From positions 1 through 10,237 of the forward strand of contig JAILGO010000074.1 of assembly GCA_024696725.1 (NCBI GenBank): a DNA stretch of 10,237 bases. Direction: 5' to 3'. The number at the start of each line of letters is the position of its first letter. Positions within the stretch are counted from its first letter, which is position 1. The DNA is from Eubacterium sp. Its GTDB lineage: Bacteria; Bacillota; Clostridia; Oscillospirales; Acutalibacteraceae. Positions 1-6,259 of the stretch are shown here, in pieces. Below the pieces are notes generated by a model. It searched no databases and had not been told where the DNA came from. It saw only the letters and a list, made by a program, of their open reading frames with translations. Position numbers and translations under genes: made by a program.

Positions 1-219
1 AAACACCTTGGGAAGCTTACTGACCTTCGGATAATAGATAAAATCCCATTCGCCCGAAAGCACAGTAACCCTGTCGGATGAATAGCGCTTCGTCCTGATG
101 TCGCAGGAGCGAAGTAATTCAATATCACCGAAAGGAATAAAATAAGCTCTCGGTTTCATTACGTTTTCTTTAAATACAGAAAACGTCTTATAGTTATCAC
201 TTTTTATATTATAATTCAT
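1..219 (-). CDS. Glycoside hydrolase family 2-like protein, N-terminal part (runs off left edge)
   Basis: Partial gene: 73 codons from an ATG at 219 to the window edge, open throughout. Residues about 35-73 hold a stretch of the form 'ELLRSCDIRTKRYSSDRV' followed by 'LSGEWDFIYYP'. This matches the beginning of GH2 enzymes (beta-galactosidase/beta-glucuronidase type), where an R...V..L.G.W.F.Y pattern opens the N-terminal sugar-binding jelly-roll domain. No signal peptide is visible, so a cytoplasmic enzyme acting on imported oligosaccharides is likely. The SD GGGTGAT (revcomp of 224-230) sits 4 nt before the ATG. A promoter lies immediately upstream, after the terminator of the alcohol dehydrogenase gene. 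The catalytic domain is outside the window, so the substrate cannot be called. The family call rests on about 40 residues. Confidence 0.6.
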   Translation of the reverse strand, partial: MNYNIKSDNYKTFSVFKENVMKPRAYFIPFGDIELLRSCDIRTKRYSSDRVTVLSGEWDFIYYPKVSKLPKVF

Positions 220-236
220 AAATATCACCCGCATAT

Positions 237-265
237 ATTTTATTATATAGAGCTGAATTAGTCAA
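237..265 (-). promoter_or_regulatory. Sigma-A promoter of the GH2-like gene
   Basis: Reading on the minus strand, TTGACT (265-260), a 17-bp spacer, then TAAAAT (242-237). The expected transcription start is near 230, only about 11 nt before the ATG at 219 and at the edge of the SD. The -35 box starts one base after the T-tract of the upstream terminator. Confidence 0.65.
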
Positions 266-295
266 TAAAAAAAGCTGTCTGAATAATCAAACAGC
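266..295 (-). terminator. Rho-independent terminator of the alcohol dehydrogenase gene
   Basis: On the minus strand a 9-bp stem (arms 295-287 and 282-274, one G-T pair) with a 4-nt loop is followed by seven T residues (273-267). It lies 14 nt beyond the dehydrogenase stop codon. Confidence 0.85.
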
Positions 296-308
296 CTTTA
301 GTAAACTA

Positions 309-1520
309 TTATGCCATAAAGGAACGGATAACAGACTCACAGTCTGACTTATCCATTATCTTCGGAACGGGATAACCGGGATTGCCCTCTTTAAGCGCAC
401 GGCTGACAAGAGTAGGAATATCCTCTTCCTTGATAAAGTCGAACTTATCGGGAATATTCATAGCAGAGTTCATTCTGCGAATCTCTGCGATAAACGCTTT
501 ACCCTTTTCACCGACAGTCATTGAAGGCGTGGTAATACCGATAATGTCTGCAAGCTTTGCAAGCTGAGGATAAGCCGCGTCGCCATACCAGTCAAGCACA
601 TAGGGAAGAATTACCGCATTGGCGAGACCATGAGGCGTACCGTAAAGACCGCCGAGATTATGCGCAATAGCGTGAACGTATCCGACGAAGCCGCGCGTAA
701 ACGCACAGCCCGCAAGGTATGAGCCCTTGAGCATATTAGTTCTCGCAGTAATATCCTTTCCGTCTGCATACGCTTTTTCAAGGTTTTCATGAATAAGCCT
801 GGTAGCGTCCTCTGCATACTTAATAGTAGATTTTACATTACTTTTGCCGATATAAGACTCAACAGCGTGAGTAAGCGCGTCCATACCCGTTGTCGATGTT
901 ATGTGCGGCGGCAGACCTACGGTAAGTTCCGGGTCAAGCACCGCGTATTTCGGACGGAGTGACGGGTCGTTAATCGCGTTTTTCTCATGCGTTTCGGGGT
1001 CGGTTACGACAGCGGCAACTGTTGTTTCGGAGCCTGTACCTGCGGTTGTGGGAACGGCAAAGAAAGGCGGAAGCTTCTTAAGAACCTTAAGATATCCGCG
1101 CATACTGCGTACGCTCTGACGAGGCTTAACTACTCTTGCAGCGGCAGCCTTAGCGCAGTCCATAGGAGAACCGCCGCCGAAAGCGATAATTCCCTGACAG
1201 CCGTTATCGAGGTACATCTGACGGCACTCTTCAATATTCGGTATAGTCGGATTAGGCTGAACTCCGTCGTAAACAACGTAGTCAATGCCTTCTTCCTTAA
1301 GAGTATCAAAAAGCGGGTCGAGAAGATGAAGTCCCATAAGACCTTTATCCGTAACAACGAGAACCTTATTCAAGCCTTTTCCCTTGATAAAAGCGGGAAG
1401 GCGGAGTATTGAACCTGCGCCCTCAAGAAGCTCGGGCTCAGTCCAGTCCATAAGACACATTGCCATCATAAACACCCTTTGGTAAATTCTGTACCAGCAT
1501 TTTTTAACAGTCCAAAGCAT
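309..1520 (-). CDS. Iron-containing (group III) alcohol dehydrogenase
   Basis: A 403-residue NAD(P)-dependent dehydrogenase that interconverts an alcohol and its aldehyde, of the family of FucO/AdhB-type iron enzymes. Visible motifs are the nucleotide-binding GGGSPMD at about residues 115-121, the PTTAGTGSE segment at about 157-165, and a metal set equivalent to Asp196/His200/His263/His277 of FucO. That set appears here as D214 and H218 (in GMDALTHAVESY) plus H283 and H297, with the same 14-residue separation of the last two. H287 is a further conserved active-site His. Length is usual for the family. The ATG at 1520 is chosen over one at 1538: a perfect AAGGAG lies 8 nt upstream of 1520, inside the codons of the longer version, and the promoter predicts transcript start near 1545. 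Natural substrate (ethanol, propanol, butanol, diol) is not readable. It is transcribed alone and has a terminator. Confidence 0.9.
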   Translation of the reverse strand: MLWTVKKCWYRIYQRVFMMAMCLMDWTEPELLEGAGSILRLPAFIKGKGLNKVLVVTDKGLMGLHLLDPLFDTLKEEGIDYVVYDGVQPNPTIPNIEECRQMYLDNGCQGIIAFGGGSPMDCAKAAAARVVKPRQSVRSMRGYLKVLKKLPPFFAVPTTAGTGSETTVAAVVTDPETHEKNAINDPSLRPKYAVLDPELTVGLPPHITSTTGMDALTHAVESYIGKSNVKSTIKYAEDATRLIHENLEKAYADGKDITARTNMLKGSYLAGCAFTRGFVGYVHAIAHNLGGLYGTPHGLANAVILPYVLDWYGDAAYPQLAKLADIIGITTPSMTVGEKGKAFIAEIRRMNSAMNIPDKFDFIKEEDIPTLVSRALKEGNPGYPVPKIMDKSDCESVIRSFMA

Positions 1521-1528
1521 TGCTATTT

Positions 1529-1534
1529 CTCCTT
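1529..1534 (-). promoter_or_regulatory. Shine-Dalgarno site fixing the dehydrogenase start
   Basis: AAGGAG (revcomp of 1529-1534) ends 8 nt before the ATG at 1520. It decides against the in-frame ATG at 1538, which has no SD. Confidence 0.8.
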
Positions 1535-1551
1535 TCATAGATTTCTATTCT

Positions 1552-1580
1552 ATTCTATATCATTTTTAATATTATTTCAA
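1552..1580 (-). promoter_or_regulatory. Sigma-A promoter of the alcohol dehydrogenase gene
   Basis: TTGAAA (1580-1575), a 17-bp spacer, TAGAAT (1557-1552). A second TAGAAT copy overlaps at 1552-1547. Predicted transcript start is near 1545, giving a leader of about 25 nt with the SD inside it. Confidence 0.7.
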
Positions 1581-1587
1581 GTAAGAA

Positions 1588-1616
1588 TTGAATTATAAAT
1601 AAAACTATTGTATAAT
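1588..1616 (+). promoter_or_regulatory. Sigma-A promoter of the sialidase-fold gene
   Basis: TTGAAT (1588-1593), a 17-bp spacer, TATAAT (1611-1616). Expected start is near 1623, about 10 nt before the ATG at 1634, so the leader would contain little more than the SD AGAGGTGAT (1622-1630). Its -35 box is 7 bp from that of the divergent dehydrogenase promoter. Confidence 0.75.
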
Positions 1617-1633
1617 ATTTAAGAGGTGATTTT

Positions 1634-2857
1634 ATGTATTCATTTCCCGATAAAACCTTTTCGCCTGCTCTTGTCAATTCCGAGGGCACTCTCGTTGCGG
1701 CTATGTGCAGAGGAGCGGCAGGCAAAAAGTGGGGTTATATAGAAATAATTACACAAACAAGCGCTGACGGAGGCATAAGCTGGAGCGAAGCTAAAACCGT
1801 TTTACAACCCCCAGCAAGAGCCATAAGCAGAGACGCAGAGAATACTAAATCCGCATTTTTCCTTAATCCCGTTCTCGCGTCAGCGCCAAACGGCGATATA
1901 GTTATGCTCGTTACATTCTTCCCGGAAAGTAAGGGCGCCGCAGATTCAAAATACCTTGAAAAGAAAAAGACGGCTTTTACTTATTTTGACGGAGAAAGAC
2001 ATCCTATAATCTATGACCGTGACGGAAGCTATTATATAATAATGAATGACGGAGCGGTTATTGATAAGACGAAGGCTAAAACAGCATTTACGGTCGACGC
2101 TGCGGGAGAGCTTTATAAAGACGACGAATATATGGGAAACATATATCTTAACGGTGCTCAGGGAAAAAGCGAAACAGAAGGAAAAACTACCTTCGGCTCT
2201 CTTTTAAAAACTCCAAAAAGAAGCTATATATTTATGCTTAAATCGAGTGATAAGGGTAATAGCTGGAGCAATCCGGTAAACATTACGCCTAACTTAGATA
2301 ACGAAAACGACGGTCCGCTTCTTATGACGGCATCGGGTAGCGGAATTACAACCTCAGACGGAAGAATCATTATGCCGCTTTATTCTCCAAAGGGTGCTGT
2401 CGCGGTATACTCTGACGACAACGGCGATACCTGGAACAGAAATCCGAGAATGCCATATACGGGCGGCAAGGGAGATACAACCTTCGTACAGACTCCCGAC
2501 AAGCTTATTCACGGCTTTAATTGCGGAAGGAACGCCGTATCCGACGATAACGGCATATTATGGTCGAAGGGCGGAAAGCTCCCCTCCTCCATTGCCGATT
2601 CAAAAAAGAGCGCTGTGTTAGCCGACGTTAATATATTCGCCGCTGCAAAAACCAAAAAAGGCGGCGTACTGGCAACAGCAGACTTATTCTCAGATAAAAA
2701 GGGAAATTATAAAGAGTTCAAATGGCGCAAGGAGTTAATACCCATTGAAGCGGAAAACTTCGACTCACCCTGCATCGTTAAAATTAAAAATAACGTTCTC
2801 GGAGTTGCTTATGAGGTCAAAGAAAAAGCGGTATTCAGATTAATAACGATTGAATAA
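1634..2857 (+). CDS. Sialidase-fold (BNR/Asp-box beta-propeller) protein, probably catalytically incomplete
   Basis: A 407-residue protein without a signal peptide, so probably cytoplasmic. Four Asp boxes of the form SxDxGxxW are present at residues 43-50, 204-211, 260-267 and 303-310. The segment at about 233-268 (SGSGITTSDGRIIMPLYS, then YSDDNGDTW) reads like the middle of GH33 sialidases. Asp boxes are structural, not catalytic. By-eye alignment to bacterial and trypanosomal sialidases suggests the active-site set is largely absent. The FRIP arginine is replaced (T8-F9-S10-P11), the acid/base Asp region reads KKWGYIE (residues 31-37), the nucleophile Tyr position is about S378, and the second and third triad arginines have no clear match. 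E394 may correspond to the conserved Glu that assists the nucleophile. It could therefore be a divergent enzyme with another substrate or a non-enzymatic sugar-binding protein. Monocistronic, with its own promoter and terminator. Confidence 0.75.
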   Translation: MYSFPDKTFSPALVNSEGTLVAAMCRGAAGKKWGYIEIITQTSADGGISWSEAKTVLQPPARAISRDAENTKSAFFLNPVLASAPNGDIVMLVTFFPESKGAADSKYLEKKKTAFTYFDGERHPIIYDRDGSYYIIMNDGAVIDKTKAKTAFTVDAAGELYKDDEYMGNIYLNGAQGKSETEGKTTFGSLLKTPKRSYIFMLKSSDKGNSWSNPVNITPNLDNENDGPLLMTASGSGITTSDGRIIMPLYSPKGAVAVYSDDNGDTWNRNPRMPYTGGKGDTTFVQTPDKLIHGFNCGRNAVSDDNGILWSKGGKLPSSIADSKKSAVLADVNIFAAAKTKKGGVLATADLFSDKKGNYKEFKWRKELIPIEAENFDSPCIVKIKNNVLGVAYEVKEKAVFRLITIE

Positions 2858-2884
2858 AAAAAGGCTGACTCAGGTCAGCCTTTT
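2856..2884. terminator. Bidirectional rho-independent terminator
   Basis: A GC-rich 7-bp stem (2863-2869 with 2874-2880), extended by A-T pairs, has a 4-nt loop. It is flanked by an A-run on the left (2856-2862) and TTTT on the right (2881-2884). It sits between the stop codons of two convergent genes (2857 and 2887) and can serve both. Confidence 0.85.
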
Positions 2885-2886
2885 AA

Positions 2887-4095
2887 TTATTTATGATACA
2901 TTACAAGAGTCGGTTCGTCATTAAAGCTATAGTAATATGACCAAAATCCGTACCATTCCTCATGTTTATATCTTTTTTGAAGAGAAGTTCCCTTTTCAAG
3001 CCCGAAGTAGAGGGTTCCGTCGTAGTCCTTTGTATAAGACTGAAGTCTCGGGTCAAAGATAAACGGAATTCCTGAATAATAGAGTACGCTCCACTTGTGT
3101 ATTGCTCCGCTTCCGTCGCGATTCATAAACTGACCTGCGTCAATCCAGATAAACTTATCATACTTTCTCTTATCGCCGTAAAGATGAAACAGACAGTCGT
3201 TAAAATGAGAATTACATGCAAGACAATGCTCGAATTCAAGACCGTGAACTGCGTGCCATTTATAAATAGCTTTGATTCTGTCATAGGTTGAATTATACTT
3301 CTTAATATCAACGTCGCCGTCAGTTAGCTGTTTAATGGCTTTTCTTCCGCTGAGGTCAGTCTTGTCGGCGTTTACCATTGTCTTTAGCGAAACTCCGTAT
3401 TTTACGTCAGCGCTTTTAACAGCAGACCAGGCGCCGAAATACTTAACGCCGTTAACCTCTCTGTACGCTCTTACACGTACGTAATACGTTTTGGCTCCGA
3501 GGTTTTTGATATTACGCTCCGTTTTCTTCTTTCCGAAAAATACGGTATTAGTAAATCCGTCCTTAAACTTTTTACTTGTGCTGTACTGGAGCATATAACC
3601 TGATATCTTTTTAATCTTACCTATTCTGACAGTAAGCTTACCCGTACCGATATTTTTAACCTTCTTTAGCTTAGCAATACCGGGAGCCGTAGAAACGCAT
3701 ACAGGCTCCGACATAGCGCCTGCATATTTTATATCATTATACAGCACGTAAGTACAGACGGCAAAACTGTAATTAGAAGCCTTATTTAAATCCTTAACCT
3801 TATACGTATTCTTAGTCGTATAAGCAAGATGCACGTACTTATCCTTTTTAGGATAATATCTGAACACCTCAAAACCGGTATAGTAATCGCCCCAGTAATC
3901 ATAATCCCATCTCAGTTTAACCCAGCCTTCGTTAGTTCTTTCGGCTCTAAGGTCGAAGGGTTTTGAGTCGGGAGCATTTATAACGTCTACAACCTCTCCG
4001 TTTTCGTCAACGATATCATATTGAATCGCGAAAGCATTGAACGGAACTAAAAGAGCGATTATCAGAGCCATTATTATGCTCAAAAGCTTTTTCAC
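2887..4095 (-). CDS. Secreted protein with two fibronectin III-like domains and a transglutaminase-like domain
   Basis: 402 residues, starting at a GTG codon (4095) with AAGGGGG 6 nt upstream; an overlapping ATG at 4097 is out of frame. Residues 1-23 are a signal peptide (KK, hydrophobic core, AFA cleavage site), so the protein is exported. Residues about 45-137 and 138-232 are two fibronectin type III-like beta domains. Residues about 265-355 resemble the transglutaminase-like/papain-like fold: YDRIKAIYKW helix, a cysteine segment (C291, C294, C301), then IHKWSV (H333) matching the HxW motif, and IFDPR (D348) matching the final Asp. The proposed triad is C294-H333-D348. Known members act as peptidases, cross-linkers or binding domains; which applies here is unknown. 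No LPxTG or other wall anchor is visible. Its own promoter lies just after the ferredoxin terminator. Confidence 0.7.
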   Translation of the reverse strand: MKKLLSIIMALIIALLVPFNAFAIQYDIVDENGEVVDVINAPDSKPFDLRAERTNEGWVKLRWDYDYWGDYYTGFEVFRYYPKKDKYVHLAYTTKNTYKVKDLNKASNYSFAVCTYVLYNDIKYAGAMSEPVCVSTAPGIAKLKKVKNIGTGKLTVRIGKIKKISGYMLQYSTSKKFKDGFTNTVFFGKKKTERNIKNLGAKTYYVRVRAYREVNGVKYFGAWSAVKSADVKYGVSLKTMVNADKTDLSGRKAIKQLTDGDVDIKKYNSTYDRIKAIYKWHAVHGLEFEHCLACNSHFNDCLFHLYGDKRKYDKFIWIDAGQFMNRDGSGAIHKWSVLYYSGIPFIFDPRLQSYTKDYDGTLYFGLEKGTSLQKRYKHEEWYGFWSYYYSFNDEPTLVMYHK

Positions 4096-4123
4096 ATAAT
4101 TCCCCCTTAAAAGTTATTAAACT

Positions 4124-4152
4124 ATTATACCATAATCCGACTAAAAAATCAA
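4124..4152 (-). promoter_or_regulatory. Sigma-A promoter of the FN3/transglutaminase-like gene
   Basis: TTGATT (4152-4147), a 17-bp spacer, TATAAT (4129-4124). The expected start near 4117 gives a leader of about 22 nt carrying the SD (4108-4102). The -35 box is 2 bp from the T-tract of the ferredoxin terminator. Confidence 0.75.
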
Positions 4153-4154
4153 TG

Positions 4155-4180
4155 AAAAAAGCAGGGCGTAAAGCCCTGCT
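4155..4180 (-). terminator. Rho-independent terminator of the ferredoxin gene
   Basis: A perfect 7-bp GC-rich stem (GCAGGGC at 4179-4173 with GCCCTGC at 4167-4161), a 5-nt loop, then six T residues on the minus strand (4160-4155), 13 nt after the ferredoxin stop. Confidence 0.9.
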
Positions 4181-4192
4181 TAAATTAAATAA

Positions 4193-4363
4193 TTATGCCT
4201 GAGCGGGAGCACCTACCGGGCAAGCTGATTCACAAGCACCGCATTCGATACAAGCGTCTGCATCGATTTCGTACTTATCAGCACCTTCGGAAATAGCGCC
4301 TACCGGACATTCACCTGCACAAGCGCCGCAGGAGATGCAATCATCGGAAATAGCGTATGCCAT
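4193..4363 (-). CDS. 2[4Fe-4S] ferredoxin, clostridial type
   Basis: A 56-residue soluble low-potential electron carrier, the usual partner of hydrogenase, pyruvate:ferredoxin oxidoreductase and similar enzymes in anaerobes. Two CxxCxxCxxxCP motifs are complete: C9, C12, C15, C19 and C38, C41, C44, C48, each followed by P-V-G. Length and internal two-fold symmetry match the classical clostridial ferredoxins (about 55 residues). The start at 4363 is chosen over an ATG at 4378 because GGAGGT lies 7 nt upstream and because classical members begin with MAYxI. Own promoter and terminator. Its high expression is an inference from the near-perfect SD. Confidence 0.95.
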   Translation of the reverse strand: MAYAISDDCISCGACAGECPVGAISEGADKYEIDADACIECGACESACPVGAPAQA

Positions 4364-4370
4364 ACTAAAT

Positions 4371-4376
4371 ACCTCC
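4371..4376 (-). promoter_or_regulatory. Shine-Dalgarno site fixing the ferredoxin start
   Basis: GGAGGT (revcomp of 4371-4376) lies 7 nt before the ATG at 4363 and inside the first codons of the longer in-frame version starting at 4378. Confidence 0.8.
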
Positions 4377-4410
4377 ATAATTATTAGATAAGTTCGTTTC
4401 CTATCAACAT

Positions 4411-4451
4411 TAATATAACACCGTCACTATGAAAAAGCAAGTGTTATTTTA
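4411..4451. repeat. Imperfect inverted repeat around the ferredoxin promoter
   Basis: The 11-bp arms 4411-4421 and 4441-4451 are reverse complements at 10 of 11 positions, with a 19-nt centre. One arm covers the -10 box, the other includes the ricT stop codon. It may be an operator or, less likely, a weak hairpin after ricT; no T-tract follows. The arms are AT-rich, so chance is possible. Confidence 0.4.
4412..4440 (-). promoter_or_regulatory. Probable promoter of the ferredoxin gene, within an inverted repeat
   Basis: TTGCTT (4440-4435), a 17-bp spacer, TATATT (4417-4412). Expected start is near 4405, a leader of about 41 nt. Arms of an imperfect inverted repeat (4411-4421 and 4441-4451) flank the -35 and overlap the -10. 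Confidence 0.55.
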
Positions 4452-5264
4452 ATTATTTTTAACAACCTTAAGCTCGCTTCTGTTCACTACAACGGGAGCG
4501 CCGTCAGGCATACTTTCAAGCTGAACCTTAACCATACCTGTTAATACGGAGGAATCGACTACAACTCCTCTGCCCTCACGGCAGTCTACAACCGTTCCCT
4601 TATGAGGAGTAATCTTATTAAGGTACTCATAAGAATTCTGTTCATACTTAAGACAGCACATAAGCCTTCCGCAGGTTCCGCTTATTTTACCGGGAGAAAG
4701 AGAAAGTCCCTGCTCCTTAGCCATTTTAATAGAAACAGAATGGAAATCGTTAAGGAAAGTTGAACAGCAAAACGGACGTCCGCATATACCGAGTCCGCCG
4801 AGCATTTTTGCTTCATCGCGCACGCCAATCTGACGAAGCTCAATTCTGGTATGGAATTCGGCGGCGAGCGCCTTAACAAGCTCGCGGAAATCAACTCTTC
4901 CGTCGGCGGTAAAGTAAAACACAATTTTAGAACCGTCGAAGGTATATTCGACGTCGCTGAGCGCCATATCAAGACCAAACTCGCCTATTTTCTTAAGACA
5001 GATATCATAAGCCTGCTTTTCTTTAACCTTGTTATCCTCAACACGCCTGATATCGTCCTCGTCGGCAATTCTAATAATCTGTTTAAGAGGAGATACGATT
5101 TCACTTTCTTCTACCTCTCTTATATTGCTTGCCGCCGTACCGCACTCGATACCTCTCGCAGTTTCTACTATAACCTTTTGTCCTTTGGATATTTCTACGC
5201 CGTTAGGGTCGAAATAATACATTTTACCCGTATCCTTAAAGCGTACTCCTACAACCTTAGTCAT
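4449..5264 (-). CDS. ricT: PSP1-domain protein RicT (YaaT)
   Basis: 271 residues, full length. In Bacillus subtilis RicT (YaaT) joins RicA and RicF in the Y-complex, which carries FAD and iron-sulfur clusters and adjusts RNase Y mRNA processing, sporulation and biofilm formation. Visible features are the N-terminal beta-rich part (VVGVRFKDTGKMYYFDP), the PSP1 core with ADGRVDFRELVKALA at about 120-134, and two paired cysteine motifs, CGRPFCC (C161, C166, C167) and CGRLMCC (C198, C203, C204). The C-terminal beta segment (HKGTVVDCREGRGVVVD) is also present. The ATG at 5264 has AGAGGA 6 nt upstream, overlapping the stop of holB (5277-5279), so the two are translated as one operon. RicA and RicF genes are not in this window. 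Cytoplasmic. Confidence 0.93.
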   Translation of the reverse strand: MTKVVGVRFKDTGKMYYFDPNGVEISKGQKVIVETARGIECGTAASNIREVEESEIVSPLKQIIRIADEDDIRRVEDNKVKEKQAYDICLKKIGEFGLDMALSDVEYTFDGSKIVFYFTADGRVDFRELVKALAAEFHTRIELRQIGVRDEAKMLGGLGICGRPFCCSTFLNDFHSVSIKMAKEQGLSLSPGKISGTCGRLMCCLKYEQNSYEYLNKITPHKGTVVDCREGRGVVVDSSVLTGMVKVQLESMPDGAPVVVNRSELKVVKNN

Positions 5265-5276
5265 TTATTATCCTCT

Positions 5277-6257
5277 CTATTTTCCTATTGAGCGCCGAAG
5301 CTCATAAGTTATTCTTGTTATAAGCAAGCCGTTGTTAAAGCTGTTTTCAGCATTTGCTTTTAATGTATCACAGCAATCTATGAGCCTTAAAATACCTTCC
5401 TTTGTAAGTCTTTTCGATAGCTCGGACGCTATATCGGGAAAGCCGCTGATACATTCCCCGTTACCATAAAGCAACGCGTCGCGGAATATTGTCTTTAACA
5501 CCGGCATAGCGGTTACTATTTTTTCGTTCTTACCTTCAAATACTGAGCAAACCTTAAGAAGCTCATACTCGTTTTTAAGTAAAGCTTTACAAATATCCGA
5601 GCATACTGCTCCGATTTCAGCCAAAGCGCCGTCCTTAAGACTTTCAAGCGCTTTACCGATATTACCGTTCCATATTCTCAAGGCGCTAAGCGCGTCGTCG
5701 TATTCAATATCCTGATATTCTTCGGATAAATAAACTGCTCCGTCCTCTGCCTTAACTCCCTCAAGCGAAACTGATACGCACCTTGAAAGAATAGTCTCAA
5801 GAAGCGAAGATTTATTATCTACTCCGAGAATGAATATAGCGTAGGAGGGCGGCTCCTCAATTATCTTAAGCAGAGCGTTCTGCGAATAATCGCTCATATA
5901 CTGACAGTTACCGAAATAGTATATCTTGTAATCAGCTTCATTCGGGCTGATTGAGGCGTCGCTTACGTATTCCCGCACAGTATCTACGGGGAATGCTTTT
6001 TTAGGCGAATCGTATGAAAGCTCAATAAAATCAGGATGTATATCCTTTATAACCTTTACACACTGCGGACATGTACGGCAAGGCTTGTCGCCATCACTTC
6101 TGCAAAACAGATTAAGCGCAAACTCTTTAGAAAGAGTGCGCTTTCCCGAGCCCCTCTCGCCCTCAAAAATCAGAGCGTGAGGAATTCTTTTCGATTCGAT
6201 AAGATATATCAGCTGCCGCTTGACCTTTTCGTTACCGATTAATCCGTTGAAATTCAT
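5277..6257 (-). CDS. holB: DNA polymerase III subunit delta' (clamp loader)
   Basis: 326 residues. The subunit belongs to the clamp-loader complex that opens and places the beta clamp on DNA. An AAA+ core is visible: GNEKVKRQL (box II region, 8-16), IPHALIFEGERGSGKRT with an intact Walker A at 33-41, a zinc module C52, C60, C63, C66 (CRTCPQC), QNALLKIIEEPP (126-137) and the SRC motif (158-160) followed by a less conserved C-terminal helical collar domain. Start ATG at 6257 is 2 nt after the darA stop codon. Only a distant GAGGAG (17 nt upstream) is visible, so translation probably depends on coupling to darA. The order darA-holB-ricT is typical of Firmicutes and supports the call over the DnaX tau/gamma subunit. 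Confidence 0.93.
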   Translation of the reverse strand: MNFNGLIGNEKVKRQLIYLIESKRIPHALIFEGERGSGKRTLSKEFALNLFCRSDGDKPCRTCPQCVKVIKDIHPDFIELSYDSPKKAFPVDTVREYVSDASISPNEADYKIYYFGNCQYMSDYSQNALLKIIEEPPSYAIFILGVDNKSSLLETILSRCVSVSLEGVKAEDGAVYLSEEYQDIEYDDALSALRIWNGNIGKALESLKDGALAEIGAVCSDICKALLKNEYELLKVCSVFEGKNEKIVTAMPVLKTIFRDALLYGNGECISGFPDIASELSKRLTKEGILRLIDCCDTLKANAENSFNNGLLITRITYELRRSIGK

Positions 6258-6259
6258 AA

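Noticed and set aside
987..1412. 141-codon plus-strand open frame antisense to the alcohol dehydrogenase
   Set aside because: Overlaps catalytic-domain codons of a clear gene; composition is not protein-like and there is no SD or promoter.
4851..5291. 146-codon plus-strand open frame antisense to ricT
   Set aside because: It mirrors the well-supported ricT codons, has no recognisable family or SD, and reads as a shadow frame.
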